Source of the DNA: Aureimonas jatrophae | GTDB lineage: Bacteria > Pseudomonadota > Alphaproteobacteria > Rhizobiales > Rhizobiaceae | NCBI RefSeq assembly: GCF_900104035.1 | Contig: NZ_FNIT01000003.1 | Span: forward strand, 372,001-436,000 | Length of the DNA: 64,000 nt | Direction: 5' to 3' | Shown here: positions 26,047 through 34,997 of the stretch, in pieces | Layout of the letters: every line of letters starts with the position of its first letter | Position numbering within the stretch: the first letter of the stretch is position 1 | Position numbers and translations under genes: made by a program | Notes under the pieces: generated by a model | What the model saw: only the letters and a program-made list of their open reading frames with translations | What the model was told of the DNA's origin: nothing | The model's database searches: none

Positions 26047-26477
26047 CCGCCGTCCTGGTCGAGCGACGCGCGGATACGGGCGGCCTGCTCGGCAAGCAAG
26101 TTCGGATCCGCCATCACGCCGGCATGGGATATCAGAGGCTCGCCCTCGTAGCGCGGAATGACGTGAACGTGGAGGTGGAACACGGTCTGTCCGGCGGGCG
26201 CCTCGTTGAATTGCGATATCGTCACGCCGTCGGCATCAAAAGCCCGCTTTGCAGCGCGCGCCAGCCGGGCAACCGCTGGGAGCAACGAAGACAGCGTCGC
26301 ATCAGACGCGTCGAGAACGTTGCGTGACGGCGCCTTCGGCACGACGAGGCAATGTCCCTTCGACTGAGGCATGACGTCCATGAAGGCGACCACGTCGTCG
26401 GTCTCGAAGATGCGAGCGGACGGCAACTCGCCACGCAGGATTCGGGCGAAGATGTTGTTCTCGTCGTATGCGGTCAT
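26043..26477 (-). CDS. HIT-family nucleotide hydrolase
   Basis: The 144-residue protein has the histidine-triad motif H-x-H-x-H ('VFHLHVHVIPRY') and the usual N-terminus 'YDENNIFARILRGELPSARIFETDDVVAFMDVMPQSKGHCLVVPK'. Members hydrolyse AMP-lysine, AMP-sulfate or other adenylates. ATG at 26477 is favoured by family alignment although the frame extends upstream. It is the last gene of the ridA-GDPD-DUF482-HIT run on the minus strand. Confidence 0.9.
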   Translation of the reverse strand: MTAYDENNIFARILRGELPSARIFETDDVVAFMDVMPQSKGHCLVVPKAPSRNVLDASDATLSSLLPAVARLARAAKRAFDADGVTISQFNEAPAGQTVFHLHVHVIPRYEGEPLISHAGVMADPNLLAEQAARIRASLDQDGG

Positions 26478-26508
26478 GGCGCGTCCTGGCTTCAAGCGGA
26501 AGGAAACT

Positions 26509-27711
26509 TCAATCGTCCTGCTGGAGCTCGCCGCGTCGGAAGGGCGTGTGCTCGGAGAGGATAGCCTGCGTGCGTTCGACGTCGCGCCGCTCCCGCGTGA
26601 GGTAGCGGTCGATTGCGTCTCGCAATCCGTCGTTCGCAATGTAATGGGCGGAGTGGGTCATGACGGGCTCATAGCCACGTGCCAGCTTGTGTTCGCCTTG
26701 CGCCCCCGCTTCGACGACCTCAAGGCCATGCTCGATCGCGTAATCAATCGCCTGATTGTAGCAGACCTCGAAATGCAGGAACGGATGCTCCTCGGTGCAG
26801 CCCCAGTAGCGTCCATAAATTCGGTTCGCACCGACCATGTTGAGTGCGCCCGCGATGTACCGCCCCTCGCGCTTGGCCATGACAAGCACGACAGCGTCGC
26901 CCATTCGTTCACCGAGAAGCGAGAAGAAGCGCCGATTAAGGTAAGGACGACCCCATTTTCGGCTTCCCGTATCCATATAGAAGGAGAAGAAGCTGTCCCA
27001 GACCGCCTCGGTGAGGTCTATGCCCGTCAGCTGCTCGATCGTTATGCCGTTGGCCAGCGCGTCGCGTCGCTCGCGGCGCAAGACCTTGCGCTTGCGCGAT
27101 GCAAGCGTCTCTAGAAAATCGTCGTAGCTGCCGTATCCGCGGTTGACGAAATGGAACTGCTGGTCCGTGCGATGCAGGAAGTCATCGCCTTCCATCGCCG
27201 CGAGATCCGCCGCTTCCAGAAAGGTCGCGTGGGCTGACGAGACGCCCGTCTGCCCGATATACGCCTTGACCGCCTCGCAGAGCGCCAGACGCAGGCCGTC
27301 CCCTGCGCTACCGACCAGAAGACGCGGTCCGGTGGCCGGCGTGAATGGGACAGAGATCTGAAGTTTCGGATAGTACCGTCCGCCTGCCCGCTCGAAGGCA
27401 TCGGCCCAACCGTGATCGAACACGTATTCGCCTTGGCTGTGACCCTTGAGGTAGGCCGGCACGAGACCTAGGATCGAGCCGACCGATGTCTCGAGGACGA
27501 GATGCTGCGGCAGCCAACCGGCCTTGCGACCAACGCTTCCAGAATCTTCCAGGCATGACAGGAAAGCGTGCCGGACGAACGGATTGAGAGTACGTCCAGG
27601 CACGGTTGCGGCCAGCCCGTCCCAGCGATCGGCATCGATGCCGCCGATCGATTCCGAGACCCGAAGCACAAGCGTGTCGCCATCGATCTCGTCAGGCATG
27701 GTCGTGGTCAT
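26509..27711 (-). CDS. GNAT-like protein of the DUF482 (PF04339) family
   Basis: The 400-residue protein has the double GNAT/FemAB-like layout of the 'peptidogalycan biosynthesis/recognition' family. Its N-terminus reads 'NPFVRHAFLSCLEDSGSVG', its middle 'YLKGHSQGEYVFDHGWADAFERAGGRYYPKLQISVPFTPATGPRLLV', and its C-terminal part 'FFSFYMDTGSRKWGRPYLNRRFF' and 'EHPFLHFEVCYNQAIDYAIEHG'. It is probably cytoplasmic. The substrate is unknown; the family name is historical. It lies 31 bases upstream of the HIT gene and 25 bases downstream of GDPD, so they should share a transcript. Confidence 0.85.
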   Translation of the reverse strand: MTTTMPDEIDGDTLVLRVSESIGGIDADRWDGLAATVPGRTLNPFVRHAFLSCLEDSGSVGRKAGWLPQHLVLETSVGSILGLVPAYLKGHSQGEYVFDHGWADAFERAGGRYYPKLQISVPFTPATGPRLLVGSAGDGLRLALCEAVKAYIGQTGVSSAHATFLEAADLAAMEGDDFLHRTDQQFHFVNRGYGSYDDFLETLASRKRKVLRRERRDALANGITIEQLTGIDLTEAVWDSFFSFYMDTGSRKWGRPYLNRRFFSLLGERMGDAVVLVMAKREGRYIAGALNMVGANRIYGRYWGCTEEHPFLHFEVCYNQAIDYAIEHGLEVVEAGAQGEHKLARGYEPVMTHSAHYIANDGLRDAIDRYLTRERRDVERTQAILSEHTPFRRGELQQDD

Positions 27712-27736
27712 GAAGCGAGCCTTTCCCGGGTCCGGC

Positions 27737-28465
27737 TCACGCGTCGGGCACGAACCCTTCGAACGTCATCTGGTCCGCGTGCCGTGTGCTACGCGTGACC
27801 TCGTCCGGGGTGCGAACCGTCCAGCTGATGACCGGCAACCCGAGCGATCCTCGAACATCGTCGGTGAACGCGTTCGGAAGATGGTGGACATTATAGGATG
27901 TGAAGCCGCATCGTCCTGCGAACAGGGCAGAATGCCGCTCCAGTTCCTCGGGACGAGTACCCTCGGCCGTCAGTCCAACCGGCAGCCGAGCACCAAAGGC
28001 CTCCACAGCCTTCCGCACGAGCCACTCGTCGAACGACATGAGAGCGAGGGGGCCGGAATAGGTCTCCACAAGCGGACGCAGCCGTTCGATGAAGTCCTGA
28101 TCGCTATCTTCATCGGTTCCCTTCAATTCGGCGACGATTGGAACGGAACCGTTCACGACGGCAAGCATCTGCGAAAAACTCGGGATCGTTTCTGCTGAGC
28201 CGGCAAGAGGGAGGGTTGAGAGTTCCTCGGCCGACACCTCGACAACGTGCCGGAGGTCGCCGCACATGCGCTCAAGTGTGGCATCGTGAAAGACAACGGG
28301 CACTCGATCGCTCGACAGATGCAGATCGCATTCGATGGCAAACCCATGCTGGATGGCACGAGAGAAGGCTGCCAGCGAGTTCTCAGGCACCGAACGGTTG
28401 CCATCATGGAGTCCTCGGTGCGCAATCGGCTGGGCCGTCAGCCATGCGATGTCCAGCGTGCTCAC
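27737..28465 (-). CDS. ugpQ: Glycerophosphodiester phosphodiesterase
   Basis: This TIM-barrel enzyme splits glycerophosphodiesters into glycerol 3-phosphate and an alcohol. The N-terminal catalytic motif 'PIAHRGLHDGNRSVPENSLAAFSRAI' and the metal/acid residues in 'IECDLHLSSDRVPVVFHDATLERMC' are intact. The 242-residue product has no signal peptide, so it is cytoplasmic like UgpQ. The symbol is by similarity only. Its start overlaps the ridA stop by four bases. Confidence 0.88.
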   Translation of the reverse strand: MSTLDIAWLTAQPIAHRGLHDGNRSVPENSLAAFSRAIQHGFAIECDLHLSSDRVPVVFHDATLERMCGDLRHVVEVSAEELSTLPLAGSAETIPSFSQMLAVVNGSVPIVAELKGTDEDSDQDFIERLRPLVETYSGPLALMSFDEWLVRKAVEAFGARLPVGLTAEGTRPEELERHSALFAGRCGFTSYNVHHLPNAFTDDVRGSLGLPVISWTVRTPDEVTRSTRHADQMTFEGFVPDA

Positions 28466-28929
28466 TGCGCGATCTCGAACAGCGCCTCGATCTCGACGGC
28501 CGCATCAAGCGGAAGCGCGGGAACCCCGACCGCAGAGCGCGCGTGACGTCCGCGCTCGCCCAGAATCTCGACGAGAAAGTCCGAGGCGCCGTTGGCAACC
28601 TTATGCTGTTCGGTGAAGCTCGGCGCACTTGCGACGAAAACCGTCAGCTTGAGGAGACGCCCAATCTTTTCGAGGTCGCCGAGCGCACTCTTGGCCTGTG
28701 CGAGAATGTTGATCGCACAAAGGCGCGCCGCCTTCTGCCCGTCTTCCAGTGAGACGCCCTCGCCGAGCTTGCCGGATACGCCGATGGCACCGCCCTCGAG
28801 TGGGAGTTGCCCGGATGTTTGAAGCATCGAGCCAAAGAGAACGAAGGGAACGTAGTTGGCGGCCGGCGCAGCGGCGTTGGGAAGGTTCACGCCCTTGTCG
28901 GCGAGCCGACTATCGATCGTTGCGGTCAT
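28462..28929 (-). CDS. RidA-family enamine/imine deaminase
   Basis: RidA proteins hydrolyse reactive 2-aminoacrylate and related imines released by PLP enzymes. The 155-residue product is the longer subgroup (YjgH/Rid-like) and shows 'NYVPFVLFGSMLQTSGQLPLEGG', 'AARLCAINILAQAKSALGDLEKIGRLLKLTVFVAS' and 'ARSAVGVPALPLDAAVEIEALFEIA'. The arginine in 'ARSAVGV' corresponds to the catalytic arginine of active RidA. It heads the ridA-GDPD-DUF482-HIT unit, with ATG at 28929 chosen by family alignment. Confidence 0.85.
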   Translation of the reverse strand: MTATIDSRLADKGVNLPNAAAPAANYVPFVLFGSMLQTSGQLPLEGGAIGVSGKLGEGVSLEDGQKAARLCAINILAQAKSALGDLEKIGRLLKLTVFVASAPSFTEQHKVANGASDFLVEILGERGRHARSAVGVPALPLDAAVEIEALFEIAQ

Positions 28930-29034
28930 GCTGGGCCTTTTTGCCTTGTTCGTCGTCGTGCGCGACGTGCCCGCCATGATCGGCTAGACACCGTTCGCGC
29001 CTGTGGCAGACCACAGCTTCGACACGGGGTAAAG

Positions 29035-29841
29035 ATGCACGCTCGAATGCTCCTCGCCGCAACCACGTTGGCCTCTTTCATGACACAACCGCTGCTCGCG
29101 GCCGAGTTGCGGACGCACGAAGCTGTCTACGACCTGAAGCTCGCCGAACCGACCGACCAGATTTCGGCGGTGGATGCGCGCATCGCCCTGCAACTGACTA
29201 AGAAGGAATGCGACTCGTTCGGCCTCGATTACCGCTTCGTCGCGCGCTTTCACCAGGACGACGAGGTCACCGTCACCGACCAAAGCACACGCACGCACGA
29301 GCGCACCGACGGCTCGCAAATGACGTTCACCACGCAAACCCTCGTCGACGGAACGGCGCAGGAGCGCGTCGAGGGCAAGGCCTCGACAGCGGGCGCGAGC
29401 ACGACGGTCATCTACAGCGAGCCTGTACAGCGCGAGTCAACAATTCCATCTGCGAGCTTCCCGCTTCAGCACATCGCTCGCCTGATCGAGCGAGCCGAAG
29501 CCGGTGAGCGCATCGTCGAGGCCAAGCTCTTCGACGGCGATGCCGAGGCTGAAAAAGGCCTGACGACGACCTCGATCATCACATCAAGCGCTGAATCACC
29601 CACGGCAGCCATCGCTGATGCCGTGCGGGGACTGAAGTCCTGGCTCGTCACGGAATCGTACTATAACGCCGACAGCGACGACGACGGCCAGCCGATCTTC
29701 GAAACCCGCTATCGGCTCTTCGAAAACGGCGTGTCGGATGAACTCGTGATGAACTTCGGGGCCTATACCTTGGAGGGACGGCTCACCCGACTTTCCTACC
29801 TCGAGCCGGTGCCTTGTACCGCACCCGGGCGCCCGAATTGA
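29035..29841 (+). CDS. eipB: EipB-family periplasmic envelope protein (DUF1849)
   Basis: The 268-residue protein has a signal peptide ('LLAATTLASFMTQPLLAAEL') and then the DUF1849 beta-barrel-like domain: 'HEAVYDLKLA', 'LDYRFVARF', 'DGSQMTFTTQTLVDGTAQERVEGKA', 'ASFPLQHIARLIERAEAGE' and 'NFGAYTLEGRLTRLSYLEPVPC'. In Brucella, EipB is a periplasmic protein needed for cell-envelope integrity and has a conserved disulfide; Cys59 and Cys261 here are at the matching ends of the domain. Frames extend upstream, but ATG at 29035 after GGGGTAAAG precedes the signal peptide. The rpsB promoter appears to overlap its stop codon. Confidence 0.88.
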   Translation: MHARMLLAATTLASFMTQPLLAAELRTHEAVYDLKLAEPTDQISAVDARIALQLTKKECDSFGLDYRFVARFHQDDEVTVTDQSTRTHERTDGSQMTFTTQTLVDGTAQERVEGKASTAGASTTVIYSEPVQRESTIPSASFPLQHIARLIERAEAGERIVEAKLFDGDAEAEKGLTTTSIITSSAESPTAAIADAVRGLKSWLVTESYYNADSDDDGQPIFETRYRLFENGVSDELVMNFGAYTLEGRLTRLSYLEPVPCTAPGRPN

Positions 29842-29866
29842 AATGGTCCGCGGCGCTCGCCATATA
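29838..29866 (+). promoter_or_regulatory. proposed promoter of rpsB-tsf
   Basis: TTGAAA (29838-29843) and CATATA (29861-29866) are spaced by 17 bases. The -35 element includes the eipB stop codon. A hairpin (GCGCTCG/CGAGCGC, 29853-29880) overlaps the start region. The remaining leader to rpsB is about 165 bases, long enough for S2 autoregulation, but I could not recognise a known S2 leader motif. Confidence 0.4.
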
Positions 29867-30036
29867 AACGGCGCGAGCGCATCACTTGTCGGACACGGCG
29901 TTCTGGTGTATGCGCGCCGCTATTCCACACACGGATGTCGGGTTCAACGCGGGTCTCCGCTACGATCCCACCGGTGGCGTCTCGCCGAGGCGCTCTGATC
30001 CGTGGAGGCACTAACCGGTTCAAAGGAACGAACACG

Positions 30037-30834
30037 ATGGCACTGCCCGATTATTCCATGCGTCAGCTTCTCGAGGCTGGCGTTCACTTCGGTCACCAGA
30101 CGCATCGCTGGAACCCGAAGATGGAGCCGTACATCTTCGGCGCCCGCAACAACATCCATATCATCGACCTCGCGCAGACCGTGCCTCTGCTGCACCGTGC
30201 GCTGCAGGCCGTCTCCGACTCGGTGTCGCGCGGCGGCCGCGTGCTGTTCGTCGGCACGAAGCGCCAGGCGTCCGAGATCATTGCGGATGCGGCTGACCGC
30301 TCCGCCCAGTACTATGTCAACGCCCGCTGGCTCGGCGGTATGCTGACCAACTGGAAGACGATCTCGAATTCGATCCAGCGTCTGCGCAAGCTCGATGAGC
30401 TGCTCTCGGGCGAGGCCCATGGCTACTCCAAGAAGGAGCGCCTGACGCTTCAGCGCGAGCGCGACAAGCTCGACCGCGCGCTGGGTGGCATCAAGGACAT
30501 GGGCGGCGTGCCGGACATGATCTTCATCATCGACACCAACAAGGAAGCGATCGCGATCGACGAGGCGAAGCGCCTCGGCATTCCGGTGGTGGCCGTGGTC
30601 GACACGAACTGCGATCCCTCGCGCATCGACTATCCAATTCCGGGCAACGACGACGCGGCTCGGGCGATCTCGCTCTACTGCGACCTGATCGCGCGCGCCG
30701 CGGTCGACGGTATCGGTCGTCAGCAGGGCTCGATGGGCGTCGACATCGGCGCGATGGAGGAAGCTCCGGTGGAGCCCGCCCTCGACGAGGCGGATGCCTC
30801 GAGCGAAGAGCAGGCGACCCCAGCCGCGGCCTGA
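30037..30834 (+). CDS. rpsB: 30S ribosomal protein S2
   Basis: S2 joins the small subunit late and bridges the body and head. The 265-residue product begins '[29 protein letters not shown]', with the family hallmarks '[12 protein letters not shown]', '[35 protein letters not shown]' and '[13 protein letters not shown]'. A short acidic, alanine-rich tail follows ('[18 protein letters not shown]'). ATG at 30037 is fixed by homology. tsf follows after 107 bases, the universal rpsB-tsf order. Confidence 0.97.
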   Translation: MALPDYSMRQLLEAGVHFGHQTHRWNPKMEPYIFGARNNIHIIDLAQTVPLLHRALQAVSDSVSRGGRVLFVGTKRQASEIIADAADRSAQYYVNARWLGGMLTNWKTISNSIQRLRKLDELLSGEAHGYSKKERLTLQRERDKLDRALGGIKDMGGVPDMIFIIDTNKEAIAIDEAKRLGIPVVAVVDTNCDPSRIDYPIPGNDDAARAISLYCDLIARAAVDGIGRQQGSMGVDIGAMEEAPVEPALDEADASSEEQATPAAA

Positions 30835-30941
30835 TCCGCACCCAAACCTTTGCAGCCGACGGTGCGTCATGGCGCCGTCACCTGTCCGGCGCACCTTTTC
30901 TTCCGGGGAACGGTGCGCCCTTTCTTTATAGAGGCCGACTG

Positions 30942-31868
30942 ATGACGATTTCCGCTTCGATGGTGAAGGACCTGCGCGAGAAGACCGGCGCGGGCATGAT
31001 GGACTGCAAGACGGCTCTCGCCGAGACCAACGGCGACATGGAGGCCGCAATCGACTGGCTGCGCGCCAAGGGCATCGCGAAGGCCGACAAGAAGTCGGGT
31101 CGCACCGCTGCCGAGGGTCTTGTCGGCGTCGCGTCGGAGGGCGCCAAGGCCGTCGTCGTCGAGGTCAACTCCGAGACCGACTTCGTTGCGCGCAACGATG
31201 CGTTCCAGCAGTTGGTGCGACAGACCGCCGAGGTCGCGCTGACCACCGATGGTTCGGTCGAGTCGGTCGGTGCCGCTACCAATCCGACCAGCGGCAAGTC
31301 CGTCACCGACACCATCAAGGACGCGGTCGCCACGATCGGCGAGAACATGAGCCTGCGGCGCGCTGCGATGCTCGAGGTCCCACAGGGCGTCGTCGCGACC
31401 TATATCCATAACGCGGCGGCGGACGGCCTCGGCAAGCTGGGCGTGCTAGTGGCCATCGAGTCGGCTGGCGACCCGGTGGCACTCAACGCTTTCGGCCGTC
31501 AGGTCGCGATGCACGTCGCCGCCACCAATCCGCTGGCGTTGACGGACGGTGAGATCGACCCAACCGTCGTCGAGCGCGAGAAGGCCGTCTTCTCCGAGCA
31601 GGCTCGTCAGTCCGGCAAGCCCGAGAACATCATCGAGAAGATGGTGGAAGGGCGGCTGCGCAAGTTCTACGAGGAGGTCGTCCTCCTGAAGCAGAACTTT
31701 GTCATCAACCCGGACCTCACGGTCGAGAAGGCGCTCGAAGCGGCAGCGAAGGACGCTGGAGCGCCTGCCAAGATCGTCGGATTCAAGCGTGTCGCCCTTG
31801 GTGAGGGCGTCGAGCGGGAAGAAAGCGATTTCGCGGCCGAGGTTGCTGCGGCAGCCGGCAAGAAGTAA
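30942..31868 (+). CDS. tsf: Translation elongation factor Ts
   Basis: EF-Ts recycles EF-Tu-GDP. The UBA-like N domain '[24 protein letters not shown]' and the core '[15 protein letters not shown]' (with the TDFV motif that intrudes into EF-Tu) are clear. The product is 308 residues, as in related species. GAGG lies about eight bases before the ATG. A hairpin lies between tsf and pyrH. Confidence 0.97.
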   Translation: MTISASMVKDLREKTGAGMMDCKTALAETNGDMEAAIDWLRAKGIAKADKKSGRTAAEGLVGVASEGAKAVVVEVNSETDFVARNDAFQQLVRQTAEVALTTDGSVESVGAATNPTSGKSVTDTIKDAVATIGENMSLRRAAMLEVPQGVVATYIHNAAADGLGKLGVLVAIESAGDPVALNAFGRQVAMHVAATNPLALTDGEIDPTVVEREKAVFSEQARQSGKPENIIEKMVEGRLRKFYEEVVLLKQNFVINPDLTVEKALEAAAKDAGAPAKIVGFKRVALGEGVEREESDFAAEVAAAAGKK

Positions 31869-31902
31869 GCGCGAATTCGGCTTCAGGGTCGGTGATGCAT
31901 TG

Positions 31903-31935
31903 GGCCGTCCGCCTTGAGAAGCGGACGGCCTTCCT
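31903..31935 (+). terminator. hairpin between tsf and pyrH (terminator or attenuator)
   Basis: GGCCGTCCGC and GCGGACGGCC form a perfect ten-pair stem with an eight-base loop, followed by a weak T-rich run (TTCCTGT). It starts 34 bases after the tsf stop and ends 35 bases before pyrH, so it may end part of the rpsB-tsf transcripts while allowing read-through into pyrH. Confidence 0.6.
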
Positions 31936-31970
31936 GTATCGGAACCCGGTTGCTCGAACAGGTGCATGAT

Positions 31971-32684
31971 ATGACAGTCCGATTCCGCCGCGTGCTTCTC
32001 AAGGTATCGGGCGAAGCGCTGATGGGCGGGCAGGGGTTCGGCATCGACGTCGCGGTTGCCGATCGCATCGCGATGGATATCCGTGACGCGCGCGCACTTG
32101 GCGTCGAGATCTCCGTCGTGATCGGCGGCGGTAATATCTTCCGAGGCGTGGCGGTCGCGTCGAAGGGCGGGGACCGTGTGACCGGCGATCACATGGGTAT
32201 GTTGGCGACAGTCATCAACGCCTTGGCGCTTCGTACCTCACTGACGAAGATTGGCGTCGATGCCATCGTGCTGTCGGCCATTGCCATGCCCGAAATCTGC
32301 GAAAGCTTCTCGCAACGGGCTGCGCTGGCTCACGCAGCTGCCGGGCGTGTGGTGATCTTTGCCGGCGGAACAGGCAATCCCTTCTTCACGACGGACTCCG
32401 CAGCCGCCCTGCGCGCCGCCGAGATGGGAGCGAACGCCCTTTTCAAGGGCACGCAGGTCGACGGCATCTACAGTGCGGACCCGAAGCACCATCCCGACGC
32501 CGAACGCTACGATACGCTGACACACGATGAAGTGCTCAACCGTGGCTTGGCCGTCATGGACGTTACGGCAGTTGCGCTTGCTCGTGAGAACAGGATCCCG
32601 ATCGTTGTGTTCTCGATCCATGAGGAAGGGGAGTTTTCCCGTATCCTGACCGGAGGCGGACGTTCGACGATTGTATCGGACTGA
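31971..32684 (+). CDS. pyrH: UMP kinase
   Basis: This hexameric bacterial UMP kinase of the amino-acid-kinase family makes UDP. '[14 protein letters not shown]' holds the phosphate-binding lysine, '[11 protein letters not shown]' the glycine loop, and '[27 protein letters not shown]' the conserved UMP/ATP site. The product is 237 residues. The ATG at 31971 has AGGTG upstream; the frame opens earlier inside the tsf-pyrH hairpin, which is non-coding. frr follows 59 bases later. Confidence 0.96.
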   Translation: MTVRFRRVLLKVSGEALMGGQGFGIDVAVADRIAMDIRDARALGVEISVVIGGGNIFRGVAVASKGGDRVTGDHMGMLATVINALALRTSLTKIGVDAIVLSAIAMPEICESFSQRAALAHAAAGRVVIFAGGTGNPFFTTDSAAALRAAEMGANALFKGTQVDGIYSADPKHHPDAERYDTLTHDEVLNRGLAVMDVTAVALARENRIPIVVFSIHEEGEFSRILTGGGRSTIVSD

Positions 32685-32743
32685 CCGCGAGCGATCGGAA
32701 ACCAAAACCTAGAATGCCGGCAACAACTTACGAAGGATACGCA

Positions 32744-33301
32744 ATGGCCGCCCTAGACCTGAACGAACTGAAGCGCCGCATGGACGGAGCGATCACCTCG
32801 TTTCGGAGCGATCTTGCGGGCCTTCGTACCGGTCGCGCGTCCGCGAACCTGCTCGACCCAATTGTGGTGGAAGCCTACGGTTCGCAGATGCCGCTTAACC
32901 AGGTTGCGAACGTGACAGTGCCTGAGCCCCGGATGGTTGCGGTTTCCATCTGGGACAAGTCGATGGTGGGAGCGGTCGAGCGCGCGATCCGCGAGTCCAG
33001 CCTCGGCCTCAACCCGATCACCGACGGAACCACGCTGCGCATCCCGCTTCCGGAACTGAACGAACAGCGCCGCAAGGAACTGGTGAAGGTTGCGAACACC
33101 TATAGCGAGAACGCACGCGTCGCGGCCCGCCATGTGCGGCGAGACGGCATGGATATGCTGAAAAAGGCCGAGAAGGACGGGGACATCAGTCAGGACGACA
33201 GCCGCGTGATGGCGGACCGCGTTCAGAAGATGACGGATGAAACCATCTCCGAGATTGATAAGGCGCTTGCCGTCAAGGAAGCTGAAATCATGCAGGTATA
33301 A
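32744..33301 (+). CDS. frr: Ribosome recycling factor
   Basis: RRF splits post-termination ribosomes with EF-G. The three-helix bundle sequences '[50 protein letters not shown]' and '[36 protein letters not shown]' are diagnostic. With ATG at 32744 (GAAGGA upstream) the protein is 185 residues, the standard size. It sits between pyrH and uppS as in most bacteria. Confidence 0.97.
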   Translation: MAALDLNELKRRMDGAITSFRSDLAGLRTGRASANLLDPIVVEAYGSQMPLNQVANVTVPEPRMVAVSIWDKSMVGAVERAIRESSLGLNPITDGTTLRIPLPELNEQRRKELVKVANTYSENARVAARHVRRDGMDMLKKAEKDGDISQDDSRVMADRVQKMTDETISEIDKALAVKEAEIMQV

Positions 33302-33321
33302 AGCTGCATCTTTCGGGCACG

Positions 33322-34080
33322 GTGAACCGTCGGTCGGAACCTCGCAGCCAAGTGGTGGAACAGATGCGGCATCCGCAACACGTCGCGATCATCATGGACG
33401 GCAATGGTCGCTGGGCGAAGGCCCGCGGCCTGCCGCGCACGATGGGGCATCGGCGCGGCGTGGAAGCCGTTCGAGAAGCGGTGCGAACGGCCCGTGAACT
33501 CAACATACGCTATCTCACCCTGTTCGCCTTTTCGTCCGAGAACTGGAAGAGGCCACCGGATGAGGTCACAGAACTCCTACGACTGCTGAAATTCTTCATC
33601 CGTCGCGATCTCGCGGAGCTGCATCGCGAGGGGGTACGCATTCGTGTGATCGGTTCCCGCAGCGATCTCGCACCCGAGATTCGAAACCTGCTGGAGGAAG
33701 CCGAGCAGCTGACGGCAGCCAACGATCGGAACACGCTGATCATCGCCTTTAACTACGGCGCACGTGACGAGATGGCTCGAGCGATGCGCCGCATTGCCGA
33801 GAAGCTTGTCGCCGGCGAGGTCACTGCGGAGCACGTGACACCGGACTACCTCGATGCGCATCTGGATACCGCTGGAATTCCGGATCCGGATCTGATCATT
33901 CGCACGAGCGGCGAACTGAGACTTTCGAACTTCCTTCTGTGGCAAGCGGCCTATTCCGAGTTCGCGTTCCTGCCATGCCTTTGGCCGGATTTCGATCGAC
34001 GGGCCTTCGAGGAAGTCATCCAGAACTTCGGGCAGCGGGACCGCAGGTTTGGCGGTCTATCCCGGGAGATCGCGTCCTAG
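33322..34080 (+). CDS. uppS: Isoprenyl transferase (undecaprenyl diphosphate synthase)
   Basis: This cis-prenyltransferase makes undecaprenyl diphosphate, the lipid carrier for cell-wall and O-antigen units. '[31 protein letters not shown]' holds the catalytic Asp and phosphate-binding Arg, and '[15 protein letters not shown]', '[13 protein letters not shown]' and '[25 protein letters not shown]' complete the site. The start may be GTG 33322 or ATG 33364. cdsA begins two bases after the stop. Confidence 0.95.
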   Translation: MNRRSEPRSQVVEQMRHPQHVAIIMDGNGRWAKARGLPRTMGHRRGVEAVREAVRTARELNIRYLTLFAFSSENWKRPPDEVTELLRLLKFFIRRDLAELHREGVRIRVIGSRSDLAPEIRNLLEEAEQLTAANDRNTLIIAFNYGARDEMARAMRRIAEKLVAGEVTAEHVTPDYLDAHLDTAGIPDPDLIIRTSGELRLSNFLLWQAAYSEFAFLPCLWPDFDRRAFEEVIQNFGQRDRRFGGLSREIAS

Positions 34081-34082
34081 CG

Positions 34083-34934
34083 ATGGGTCTTGGGCTTGCG
34101 CGTATCCTGAATGCTCCAACTTGGACGGATCTGCGCTCGCGATTGATTTCGGCGATCGTGCTTGGCGTTGCCGTTTTGGTTCTGACCATTATCGGCGGCG
34201 TGCCGTTCCGCATTCTCTGTTGTATGGCGAGCGTCATCGTCTTCGACGAATGGTCGCGCATGACGCGTGCGAAGAGGGCGGGCGATATCTACGCGTTCGC
34301 GCGGCGCACGCTCTTTGTATCTCTTGTCGCCTTCTTGTTTGAGTATCACGGCATCGCGCTGCTGATTGTGGCGCTTGCAACGGCCTTTATCGGCATTGTC
34401 GACCGGGGTGAACGCAAAGCGGATTGGGTGATGGGAGGCCTCGTCTATTCGGCGTTGGCCGGAATGGCGCCGGGCATTCTAAGAGACGGTGGTCCGGAAG
34501 GATTGGCGGTTTTGGGTCTCGTCATCTGCACCGTGTGGGCGACGGACGTGTTCGCATATTTCACCGGTCGGAGCGTCGGTGGACCCAAGCTCATGCCGCT
34601 CGTTTCACCAAAGAAGACGATTTCCGGGGCGGTTGGTGGCCTCATTGCGGGAACGGTCTGCGCGGCGGCGTTCTCATACTGGCTGACCGATGAGGTGACG
34701 TGGTTGGTCGTGCTCCTTGCCGCGGTGCTTTCGATTGTCGGCCAAGCTGGAGACCTTTTCGAGTCGTGGATCAAGCGCCGCTTTGGTGTGAAAGACTCCG
34801 GTCGCTTGATTCCAGGACATGGCGGACTCATGGATCGCATCGATGCGCTGATCGTCTCCGCCGCTGTCGCCCTCCTGTTCGGAATTGCCGTGGCAGGCCT
34901 CGATCATCCCGCGCGCGCCATTTTTGCCTTCTAG
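34083..34934 (+). CDS. cdsA: Phosphatidate cytidylyltransferase
   Basis: This inner-membrane enzyme makes CDP-diacylglycerol, the precursor of all phospholipids. About seven membrane segments are visible, and the C-terminal signature 'IKRRFGVKDSGRLIPGHGGLMDRIDAL' matches the CDP-alcohol-making family. ATG at 34083, two bases after the uppS stop, gives 283 residues. The next gene is rseP, with only 63 bases between; no dxr is present. Confidence 0.94.
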   Translation: MGLGLARILNAPTWTDLRSRLISAIVLGVAVLVLTIIGGVPFRILCCMASVIVFDEWSRMTRAKRAGDIYAFARRTLFVSLVAFLFEYHGIALLIVALATAFIGIVDRGERKADWVMGGLVYSALAGMAPGILRDGGPEGLAVLGLVICTVWATDVFAYFTGRSVGGPKLMPLVSPKKTISGAVGGLIAGTVCAAAFSYWLTDEVTWLVVLLAAVLSIVGQAGDLFESWIKRRFGVKDSGRLIPGHGGLMDRIDALIVSAAVALLFGIAVAGLDHPARAIFAF

Positions 34935-34997
34935 CCTATAGAATGCGGACAACACGGATCGCGTTGACGATCGGAACCCTCCCATGGAAAGAGACTG

